Assembly (NCBI GenBank): GCA_030834835.1
Contig: JAUQXD010001106.1
Location: forward strand, 1 to 11,650
From: Thermoflexales bacterium
GTDB lineage: Bacteria > Chloroflexota > Anaerolineae > Fen-1058
Direction: 5' to 3'
Length of the DNA stretch: 11,650 nucleotides
The notes beneath the pieces are model-generated. The model saw only the letters and a list, made by a program, of their open reading frames with translations. It was not told the origin of the DNA and made no database searches. Made by a program: the position numbers and the translations under genes. This document shows, in pieces, positions 1 to 5,968 of this stretch. Every line of letters begins with the position of its first letter. Positions within the stretch are counted from its first letter, which is position 1.

Positions 1-995
1 CCCGGTCCGATGTGCGCGCTGCACACGCCGCTCACCGCGACCACATCGCCCTGCGCGCTCACGACGCGCCGCACGAACTCGTCGAGCAGCGCCGTCTTGC
101 CGCTGCCCGCTTCGCCCGCGACGAAAATGATCTGCCCGTGCCCGCGTCGGGCGTGTGCGAGGGCGTGATCGAGTCGGGCCAGTTCGCGTTCGCGTGCGAC
201 AAACGCTGACGCGGGCAACGCAGATTCGGGCAACTCGATGGGGAGGGTGGTTGCCCGTTGGCCTGCTCGCACCCGCTCGTACTCGGCGGCCAGTTCGGGC
301 GAGGGCGCTGCATCCAACTCGTGCGCCAATCGGCGGCGATACGTCTCGTATTGCGTTAGCGCTTCGCTGCGCCGCCCATCCAACACGAGCAACTGCATGA
401 GCAAACGCTGGGCGGCTTCGTGCCACGGCTCCAGTTCCAATAAGCGCTGCATGTGCGCCTGCGCTTGACGGTAGTCGCCGCACTCGGCACGCTGCACGCT
501 CAGACGATAGAGTGTCTCAATGGCGAGCTGCGCGAAGCGCTGCTGCCGTACCAGCAGCCACTCTTCAAAGGCCGGGCTGCCCTCCAGTGAAAATCCAGCC
601 AAAAACAGGCCGCGATAAAGAGCAACGGCCTCTTCCAGTTCGGTCAATGTGTTGGACTGAGCGACGCGCTGAAAAGCGGCCACATCGAGCGTAGTGGATC
701 GATCGAGGTTGAATTGGATCGTACCGCGCGTGATGTGCAAGAAGGGCGTGGCGTCAGAATCGCCGATGGCTTTGCGCAGATCAGACAACGTGTGGCGCAG
801 GTGATTGAGCGCCGTCGCATCGGGCACGTCCGGCCACAGCAGGCCGGCCAGCGTCTCGCGGCGGTGCGGCCGATCGGCTTCCACGGCCAGATAGGCCAGC
901 AACGCGCGCGCGGCGTTCACGCGGAAGTGGCGAACGGGCTGGCCGTTCAGAGTCACGTGAAAGGTGCCCAGAAATGAGAGCGCGAGGCGCGGCAT
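1..995 (-). CDS. SARP/BTAD transcriptional activator with AAA (NTPase) domain, 3'-truncated by the window edge
   Basis: A regulator of the SARP type: an OmpR-like winged helix plus a bacterial transcriptional activator domain (BTAD), followed by a nucleotide-binding domain as in MalT/AfsR-like proteins. I read 331 residues without a stop. Residues 1-98 form the winged helix (start MPRLALSFLGTF, then a conserved RRETLAGLLWPD stretch at 45-56 and NHLRHTLSDLRKAIG at 64-78). Residues about 102-245 are the BTAD, TPR-like, ending in the typical GRRSEALTQYETYRRRLAHEL (208-228 region). A linker leads to FVARERELARL (265-275), the usual entry into the AAA domain, and Walker A GEAGSGKT lies at 294-301. 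Walker B and any C-terminal repeats lie off the left edge. The start at 995 is chosen because it begins the conserved LSFLGTF strand; an in-frame stop lies at 1026-1028, and the ATG at 1000 is out of frame. It is divergent from the surface-protein operon and may regulate it (inference). Confidence 0.9.
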   Translation of the reverse strand, partial: MPRLALSFLGTFHVTLNGQPVRHFRVNAARALLAYLAVEADRPHRRETLAGLLWPDVPDATALNHLRHTLSDLRKAIGDSDATPFLHITRGTIQFNLDRSTTLDVAAFQRVAQSNTLTELEEAVALYRGLFLAGFSLEGSPAFEEWLLVRQQRFAQLAIETLYRLSVQRAECGDYRQAQAHMQRLLELEPWHEAAQRLLMQLLVLDGRRSEALTQYETYRRRLAHELDAAPSPELAAEYERVRAGQRATTLPIELPESALPASAFVARERELARLDHALAHARRGHGQIIFVAGEAGSGKTALLDEFVRRVVSAQGDVVAVSGVCSAHIGP

Positions 996-1024
996 GCCAT
1001 AAGCCTGATCGAGAGGTGAGGAGC

Positions 1025-1054
1025 ATTATAAGGGAAAGTGGCGGGCAATCGCAA
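1025..1054 (-). promoter_or_regulatory. Predicted sigma70-type promoter of the SARP gene
   Basis: On the minus strand a perfect TATAAT (-10) lies at 1030-1025. Upstream, TTGCGA at 1054-1049 matches four of six -35 consensus positions, with an 18-bp spacer. Transcription would start near 1018, leaving an untranslated leader of about 20 bases before the ATG at 995. The ribosome-binding site is weak (CAGG about 10 bases before the start). The call rests on consensus matching by eye. Confidence 0.45.
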
Positions 1055-1082
1055 GGGAGAATTGGTACTGATCTCATAAAGT

Positions 1083-1104
1083 GAATCGATTCCGAATCAA
1101 TTGG
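1083..1104 (+). promoter_or_regulatory. Direct repeats with 11-bp period: candidate SARP operator
   Basis: GAATCGATTCC at 1083-1093 is followed immediately by GAATCAATTGG at 1094-1104; seven of the first eight bases and eight of the first nine agree. The first copy also contains the perfect 10-bp palindrome GAATCGATTC. SARP-family activators are known to bind tandem heptamer repeats with 11-bp spacing upstream of target promoters, and this pair sits in the intergenic region between a SARP gene and a long operon. No convincing plus-strand -35/-10 pair could be assigned: a TGc-TACAGT extended -10-like element lies at 1125-1133, but TTGGAC at 1101-1106 is 21 bp from it, too far for a standard -35. 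Confidence 0.35.
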
Positions 1105-1165
1105 ACGTTTTGCGGACGATCGTTTGCTACAGTCACTGAACTTATTGACCTGGAGGTTATCGATC

Positions 1166-1366
1166 ATGCCTACTGCTTCACTGCCCCAGCTGGTCTACGT
1201 GGTGCGTTTGTGGCAATCCGATTCCACTGATCAACCAACCTGGCGTGTGTCGGTGCAGAATCCCGGCACCGAGGAGCGGCATATATTCGCCAATTTGGAA
1301 GAGTTCTTCACCTTTGTGGAAGAGCAGACCCGCACGACTGATCAGCGGCTAAGCGATCGGGCCTGA
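1166..1366 (+). CDS. Small conserved-looking protein of 66 residues, function unknown
   Basis: The product is a 66-residue soluble protein without signal peptide, membrane segment or cysteine. It reads as a short beta-strand region (LVYVVRLWQ, 9-17), a second strand around TWRVSVQNPGTEE (25-37), and a terminal helix FANLEEFFTFVEEQT (41-55). I recall similar small proteins (hydrophobic-V-R-[LI]-W, then W-x-V-x-V, then F-x-x-L-x-x-x-x-x-F) as frequent hypotheticals in Chloroflexota, but cannot name a family. The ATG at 1166 is chosen over the in-frame upstream ATG at 1124 because GGAGG at 1152-1156 sits nine bases before it. It is the first gene after the divergent promoter region and precedes the first giant surface protein by 62 bp. 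A regulatory or chaperone-like role for the operon would be guesswork. Confidence 0.8.
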   Translation: MPTASLPQLVYVVRLWQSDSTDQPTWRVSVQNPGTEERHIFANLEEFFTFVEEQTRTTDQRLSDRA

Positions 1367-1428
1367 CGCTCCGGCTAGAACTAAACCTCATCAATCAAAC
1401 CATTCCCATCGTCTATGGAGGAAGAAAC

Positions 1429-4400
1429 ATGAATCCGTCGTCTGCTCAAACGCAATTGTTCTTCATGCTCCATCATCGTCAGCCGGCCATCACCAGCCTG
1501 CGCTGGTTGGTGGTACTGATGCTGATTGTCGGCGCGTTGGCGGGCGAGCCAGCCATGACAGTGGTAGCGGAGCCTGAAACGCCAGAGGCAACAATCCCCG
1601 TGACGACGTGTAATGCCAGCGACCTGATCGCGGCGATCAACACAGCCAACGGCGCCAGTGCGGCGGACACCATTACGTTGTTGGCTGGCTGTACGTATAG
1701 CTTCAGCGCGGCGAACAACTACTGGTATGGGCCAAACGCCCTGCCGCCCATCAGCAGCACAATCACGATCGAGGGCAACGGCGCAGTGTTGCAGAATACG
1801 AACACGACGCGCTTGCGTTTCTTCTATGTCGGGGCGGATGCGGCCAGCACGCGCACACCAGGCTATAACACGCCTGGAGCGGGCTGGCTGACACTGCGCA
1901 ACTTGACGCTCCTCGGCGGCCTGGCAAAAGGCGGCGATGCGCCAGGTGGCGGTGGCGGGGCCGGGATGGGGGGCGCGATTTTCAATCAGGGCACACTGAT
2001 GCTTGAAGAGGTGACGTTGCGTGGCAATACCGCCCGCGGCGGGAACGCCGGAACCCAGCAGCGTAGCAGCGGTGGCGGGATGGGGAGCAATGGGAATAGT
2101 TACTGGGGTGGTGGATTCGGCGGAGCGGTCACGCCGGCCGGGAGCGTTGGCGGCACCGGTAACGGAGGGGGCGGTGGCTTCAAACCTACCGATAACGGTG
2201 GCTCGCCTAACGGCGGGGGCACCCCGGATGGCCTGGGCGGGCGGGCCAATATCAACACAGGCTATTCTTCTCCCGGAAATGGCAGTGGCGGGGCTGGCGC
2301 CGGTAGCGGCATGACCTATAGCGGCGGTGGCTTCGGTGGCGGTGGTGCGGCTGACTATGATGGCGGCGGCGGTGGCGTAGGCGGTGGGGGCGGAGATGGT
2401 GGCGGCCTATATTGTAGTGGTGGCGGCGGCGGGTTCGGTGGCGGTGGCGGTGGGAGCGGCTACGGTGGCGCTGGTGGCTTCGGCGGCGGTGCCGGCCCAG
2501 GCCTTGGGAATGGCTCCGGCGACCCCGGGTTTGGCGGTGGTGCCGCCCGGAACCCAAATGCAGGCGGTTCTGGCGGTGGCGGCGCGGGAATGGGCGGGGC
2601 GATCTTCAACCACGGCGGCGTGTTGACGATCATCAATAGCACGCTCGCCGGCAACCTGGCTGCGGGCGGCGTCTCTGCGGCCGCCTATGGTGGCAGTGGT
2701 TTCGGTGGCGCGTTGTTCAACCTGAATGGTAACGTGACGATCGCCAACAGCACGCTGGCGAACAACACGGTCGGAGCCGGCTCGGGATACTCGGGGAACG
2801 GTAGTGCGAACGGCGGCGCACTCTATAACTTGCGCTACACGCTCAACAGCAGTATCCCCAATGCCGGGGTGACGATCAGCAACAGCATTCTGGCGAACAC
2901 GAGCGGCGGAAACGATCTCATTAACAACCGACCGGCCAATCTCGTCCCGGCGTCAGGCGGTGGTGCGAACACTGGCGCGGCCCCGGTGAGTTTTAGTGCG
3001 CCTAACCTGATCGAGTTGCGCGCCGATCAGGGTGGGGCAACATCCAGCGGCACGACTCCGCTCACAAGTGAACCGGTTCTTGGTGCACTGCGCGACAATG
3101 GTGGTCCCGCCTGGACGATGGCACTCATGCCCGGCAGCCCGGCGATTGATGCGGGCAACGCCTGCCTCTCGGCCGACCAGCGCGGGGTGGCGCGCCCCCA
3201 GATTGCGGCGTGCGACATCGGCGCATTTGAGTCACGCGGCTTTAATTTGACCTACGGTGGCGGTAGCGGCCAGAGCACGCTTGTCCACTTAGCCTTTTCT
3301 GATCCGCTCAGCCTGATGGTCAGCAGTAGTTTTGGCGAACCGGTGGACGGCGGGCAGGTGGTTTTGACCGGGCCGGGCAGCGGGGCCGGGATCAATCCCA
3401 CCATTTACACGGCCACGATCAGCAGCGGCGCGGTGACGCAGATCGTCCGGGCCAACAGCACGCCGGGCAGCTATACCGTCTCCGCCGATATGCCAGGTAA
3501 TCTGGGTGATACCATCAGTTTTAGCCTGACCAACCTGGCTCTCAAAACAATCGTGCAGGGCAACGCTGTTGTGATTGCCGACGGCGATGCCACGCCCGCA
3601 ACGATCGACGGCACCGACTTTGGCAATGTGATGTGTGGGTCGCCGGTCACCCACACCTTTGTCGTCTCCAACAGCAGCGCCGCCAGTTTGACCGTCAACA
3701 ACCTCAGCCTGAGCGGGGCGGGCGCAGCGAAGTTTACGATCAATGGCTTGACGACGCCCATGACACTGTCCGCCCACACCACTGCCCCCTTCCAGGTGAG
3801 ATTTGATCCGCTCTCTTTAGGGACACGGGTGGCGACGGTCACCCTTACCACCGATGAAGGCCTTGAGAATGCCTATGACTTTGCCATCCAGGCGGTGGGC
3901 GTGTGCGCCAATAAAACCGTCGTGCTGGGCAATGGCGGTGTCATTGCCGACGGGGATACCACTCCCTCGACAACCGATGGCACCGACTACGGCAATCTGA
4001 CATGGGGTGTGCCGGTCACCCACACCTTTGTCATCTCCAACAGCAGCAGCACCGTCAGTTTGACCGTCAACAACCTCAACCTGAGCGGGGCAGGCGCAGC
4101 GGAGTTTACGCTCAGCGGCCGGACGACGCCTATGACACTGTCCGCCCACACCACTGCCACCTTCCAGGTGGGATTTGATCCGATCTCTCCAGGGACACGG
4201 GCGGCGACTATCACCCTTACCACCGATGACCTTACCAGCGATGGCGGCGACGAGAATGTCTACGATTTTGCCATCCAGGGTATGGCAGAGTGTAGCCATC
4301 ATTTGAGCGTAACTAACAGCAACGATGCTGGCGCCGGTTCGCTGCGCCAGGCCATTGCCCTGGCCTGCGACGGCGGGCTGGTTGACTTTGCCGGCAACGA

Positions 4401-5856
4401 TACCATCTACTTGAACAGCACACTGACGATCACCAGGCGCTTGACGATCGATAGTAGTGGCCACACCATCACGCTCAACGGCGACAGCGGCGGCGACGGC
4501 AGTCCCAACGTGCGGATCTTTTATATCGGCTCAAGCGGCATCGTCACCCTGACGTACCTCAATATTGTCAGTGGCACGATCGCTGACAATGGCGGCGGCA
4601 TCTATAACCTCGGTACGCTGATTGTCCAAAGCAGCACCCTTTCCAGTAACTCAAGCGAGTGGGGCGGCGGCATCTACAATGGTGGGATGCTGACCGTGCA
4701 GGACAGCACTCTCTCCGGAAATTCTTCGGCCACCCATAACGGTGGCGGCATCTACAATAGTGGGACGCTGACCGTGCGAAACAGTACCTTCTCCGGCAAT
4801 TCGACTGCCTATTACGGTGGCGGCCTCTTTAGCGCTGGCACGTTGACCGTGCAGAATAGCACCTTCTCGGGGAACTCGGCTGGCGTCTATGGCGGCGGCC
4901 TCGCCAACTATGGCACGTCGACGATACGAAACAGTACCCTGTCTGGCAACTTGGCTGGCGTTTATGGTGGCGGTATCTTCAATGTGAACTCGCTGCATCT
5001 GTACAATACCTTGATCGCCAATAGCCTTTCCGGCGGCGATTGTCGCAATGGCGGCGGCACGATCAACACCAACGACCACAACCTGATCGAGGACGATGTC
5101 GATGCTTGCGGTTTGACCAACGGCATGGGCGGCAGCCTGATCGGCGTGGATCCACAGCTGGCTCCGTTAGGCAATTACGGCGGCGCGACTCAGACTTTCG
5201 CTTTGTTACCCGATAGTCCTGCGATCGACGCCGGGAACGCGGCCAGTTGTTTAGCGAGCGATCAACGCGGCCAATCGCGCGATGATTTGCAGTGCGATAT
5301 CGGCGCGTATGAGTTGAAATACCCCGATAGTCCCACCGTCATCCGATCGGTCAGCAGCACGATCACGACGACATTTGGTCCAACACTCGTAGGCCTTCAG
5401 CGCGATGCCGGTTTCATTGATCCGGGCATCATCACCGTCACCAAAGAAAGTTGGAATCGACAGGGGATCGAATCCATCGGCGCGCTGTGGAGCATCACGC
5501 CCACCGTCACCAGCGGCTTCAGCCTGACCCTGCAACTGTGCTACACCAACGCCGAACTCGGCTCGCTGACTGAATCGGCCTTGCGCTTCTATCGCGCAGA
5601 GGGCATCACGTATACCCAACAAATCACCGCGCCGGTGTTGTCCATTATCAAAGGCTATCACTGCGCCACACTGAGCGGCATCGACCAGTTGAGCCGTTGG
5701 ACACTAGCCACTGATACACCCACGGCGATCACGCTCGACGAACTGTCCGCCCGTGCTTCGATCGATGCGGAGCGCCTGCTTGAATTCGTGCTGCTGTTAT
5801 CGCTGGCGTTGATCATCGGCGGGGTGTGGTTCAAGCGGCAAACCCGTCAGCGCTGA
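1429..5856 (+). CDS. Giant secreted double beta-helix surface protein with choice-of-anchor Q and D domains
   Basis: A 1475-residue exported protein, probably a cell-surface fibre or adhesin (inferred). A signal peptide is seen at about 24-47 (hydrophobic LRWLVVLMLIVGALAG). Unit 1: N-cap with CNASDLIAAINTANG and a Cys pair (about 60-91), beta-helix with a very Gly-rich insertion (about 173-392), Pmp-like rungs of the GGAIFN type, and a choice-of-anchor-Q motif at 565-601 (SPAIDAG, DQRG, CDIGAFE). An Ig-like segment (about 602-700) and two choice-of-anchor-D domains (706-826, 828-952) follow. Unit 2: GSLRQAI cap near 970-976, six regular rungs from 1055, and a second Q motif at 1258-1296. The C-terminal module (1297-1475) ends with a membrane segment (LLEFVLLLSLALIIGGVWF) and tail KRQTRQR. 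There is no LPXTG motif before the membrane segment. GGAGGAAG at 1417-1424 supports the ATG at 1429. The protein has no recognisable catalytic motif, though pectate-lyase-like folds sometimes hide activity. Confidence 0.93.
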   Translation: MNPSSAQTQLFFMLHHRQPAITSLRWLVVLMLIVGALAGEPAMTVVAEPETPEATIPVTTCNASDLIAAINTANGASAADTITLLAGCTYSFSAANNYWYGPNALPPISSTITIEGNGAVLQNTNTTRLRFFYVGADAASTRTPGYNTPGAGWLTLRNLTLLGGLAKGGDAPGGGGGAGMGGAIFNQGTLMLEEVTLRGNTARGGNAGTQQRSSGGGMGSNGNSYWGGGFGGAVTPAGSVGGTGNGGGGGFKPTDNGGSPNGGGTPDGLGGRANINTGYSSPGNGSGGAGAGSGMTYSGGGFGGGGAADYDGGGGGVGGGGGDGGGLYCSGGGGGFGGGGGGSGYGGAGGFGGGAGPGLGNGSGDPGFGGGAARNPNAGGSGGGGAGMGGAIFNHGGVLTIINSTLAGNLAAGGVSAAAYGGSGFGGALFNLNGNVTIANSTLANNTVGAGSGYSGNGSANGGALYNLRYTLNSSIPNAGVTISNSILANTSGGNDLINNRPANLVPASGGGANTGAAPVSFSAPNLIELRADQGGATSSGTTPLTSEPVLGALRDNGGPAWTMALMPGSPAIDAGNACLSADQRGVARPQIAACDIGAFESRGFNLTYGGGSGQSTLVHLAFSDPLSLMVSSSFGEPVDGGQVVLTGPGSGAGINPTIYTATISSGAVTQIVRANSTPGSYTVSADMPGNLGDTISFSLTNLALKTIVQGNAVVIADGDATPATIDGTDFGNVMCGSPVTHTFVVSNSSAASLTVNNLSLSGAGAAKFTINGLTTPMTLSAHTTAPFQVRFDPLSLGTRVATVTLTTDEGLENAYDFAIQAVGVCANKTVVLGNGGVIADGDTTPSTTDGTDYGNLTWGVPVTHTFVISNSSSTVSLTVNNLNLSGAGAAEFTLSGRTTPMTLSAHTTATFQVGFDPISPGTRAATITLTTDDLTSDGGDENVYDFAIQGMAECSHHLSVTNSNDAGAGSLRQAIALACDGGLVDFAGNDTIYLNSTLTITRRLTIDSSGHTITLNGDSGGDGSPNVRIFYIGSSGIVTLTYLNIVSGTIADNGGGIYNLGTLIVQSSTLSSNSSEWGGGIYNGGMLTVQDSTLSGNSSATHNGGGIYNSGTLTVRNSTFSGNSTAYYGGGLFSAGTLTVQNSTFSGNSAGVYGGGLANYGTSTIRNSTLSGNLAGVYGGGIFNVNSLHLYNTLIANSLSGGDCRNGGGTINTNDHNLIEDDVDACGLTNGMGGSLIGVDPQLAPLGNYGGATQTFALLPDSPAIDAGNAASCLASDQRGQSRDDLQCDIGAYELKYPDSPTVIRSVSSTITTTFGPTLVGLQRDAGFIDPGIITVTKESWNRQGIESIGALWSITPTVTSGFSLTLQLCYTNAELGSLTESALRFYRAEGITYTQQITAPVLSIIKGYHCATLSGIDQLSRWTLATDTPTAITLDELSARASIDAERLLEFVLLLSLALIIGGVWFKRQTRQR
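1945..2604 (+). repeat. Gly-rich low-complexity insertion within beta-helix unit 1
   Basis: About 660 bases of GGY/GGC-rich sequence encode poly-glycine runs with interspersed Ser, Phe, Tyr and Ala (for example GGGGFGGGG-type blocks). The stretch is bounded on both sides by the same rung-like motif GAGMGGAIFN, at about 1960 and again at about 2583. This suggests that the Gly-rich segment expanded between two copies of one beta-helix rung and loops out of the solenoid. Similar Gly-rich insertions are known in large bacterial surface proteins with Pmp-like repeats. The simple sequence is a candidate for slippage-driven length variation. Confidence 0.75.
3544..4284 (+). repeat. Tandem duplication encoding two choice-of-anchor-D (HYDIN/ASH-like Ig) domains
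   Basis: Copy 1 starts near 3544 and copy 2 near 3910, offset by 369 bases early in the unit and 372 later, a one-codon difference. The copies stay very similar at DNA level, including a shared stretch beginning TTGACCGTCAACAACCTCA and another around CTGTCCGCCCACACCACTGC (3766 and 4138). Protein hallmarks of the family are visible in both: ADGDxTP, DGTDxGN, PVTHTFVxSNSS, SGAGAAxFT, FDPxSxGTRxAT and a closing YDFAIQ. Copy 2 carries a short extra acidic insert (near 4227-4255) before the last strand. Confidence 0.85.
4591..5040 (+). repeat. Six tandem beta-helix rungs of about 75 bases (24-26 residues)
   Basis: Rungs begin with GGG[IL] at 4591, 4663, 4741, 4816, 4891 and 4966, giving steps of 72, 78, 75, 75 and 75 bases. 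The consensus is GGGIYNxGTLTVxNSTFSGN followed by five to six variable residues. This matches chlamydial Pmp-like repeats (GGAI followed by FxxN) that stack as right-handed parallel beta-helix coils. The spacing stays in frame throughout, so copy-number change would preserve the reading frame. Confidence 0.85.
5260..5856 (+). repeat. Paralogous 3' module, copy 1 (end of choice-of-anchor Q plus C-terminal anchor)
   Basis: From GATCAACG at 5260 to the stop codon this stretch is clearly homologous, at DNA as well as protein level, to 9569-10162 at the end of the next gene (597 versus 594 bases). Conserved protein landmarks are SPTVIRS, TTFGPxLVG, DPGxITVTK, ITPTxTSGF, LCYT, a second Cys about 50 residues later, WTLATDTPTA and a final hydrophobic segment with WF[KR]RQ. 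The module is separate from the beta-helix and looks like a small beta domain followed by a membrane anchor. Confidence 0.85.
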
Positions 5857-5905
5857 TTGGTTATGCACTCATAATCATCACTCATCCCATCTCACAGGAG
5901 AGAAC
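5857..5905 (+). promoter_or_regulatory. Short intergenic spacer with strong RBS, similar to the spacer at 10163-10209
   Basis: The 49-bp spacer contains TCATAATCATCAC and, just before the ATG, CACAGGAGA. The next spacer in the operon shows TCATAAACATCAC and CACAGGAGA at matching places. The similarity continues into the first about 50 coding bases of both downstream genes. No terminator hairpin is seen, which supports co-transcription. The spacer is best read as a duplicated translation-initiation region. Confidence 0.55.
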
Positions 5906-5968
5906 ATGTTCCCGAAATCATGGTTGAAACGGACTGCATTTTGTTGCTGGCCTTGGAGTATTCCAATG
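5906..5968 (+). other. Decayed leader plus second RBS and start: two possible translation starts
   Basis: Compared with the leader of the third large gene (from 10210), bases 5906-5955 align, but the TTGTTGCTGG block begins at leader base 36 (5941) instead of 37. The one-base loss puts the hydrophobic LLLAL core out of frame with the original start. Just downstream GGAG at 5955-5958 sits seven bases before an in-frame ATG at 5966, which begins a complete signal peptide. Both ATGs are in the same frame as the body, so initiation at either gives the same mature protein; 5966 gives the cleaner signal peptide. Confidence 0.6.

Noticed and set aside
1101..1133. Standard sigma70 promoter for the plus-strand operon using TTGGAC as -35
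   Set aside because: The only -10-like element (TACAGT) is 21 bp away, outside the usual 16-18 bp spacing.
781..1167. Minus-strand 128-residue frame over the start of the regulator
   Set aside because: It lies in another frame from the SARP/BTAD reading, has no family motif, and its Arg/Pro-rich composition is typical of a shadow frame.
2252..2654. Minus-strand His/Arg-rich and Pro-rich frames opposite the Gly-rich region
   Set aside because: They arise from reading GGY repeats backwards; there is no RBS and the plus-strand gene is strongly supported.
3289..4464. Long minus-strand frames of 126-215 residues opposite the choice-of-anchor-D domains
   Set aside because: These are out-of-frame mirrors of a repetitive coding region and have no recognisable domain. 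The duplicated appearance of their products simply follows the tandem duplication.
4591..5040. CRISPR-like regular repeats
   Set aside because: The 72-78-base period is a protein rung repeat that stays in frame; repeats are degenerate at DNA level and there are no unique spacers.
5200..5230. LPXTG-like sortase signal in LLPDSPAIDAG
   Set aside because: The LPDSP string belongs to the choice-of-anchor-Q motif, lies about 200 residues from the C-terminus, and has no membrane segment or basic tail directly after it.
5865..5878. Possible terminator hairpin in the first large-gene spacer
   Set aside because: Only a five-base TTATG/CATAA pairing without a T-run; too weak to stop transcription.
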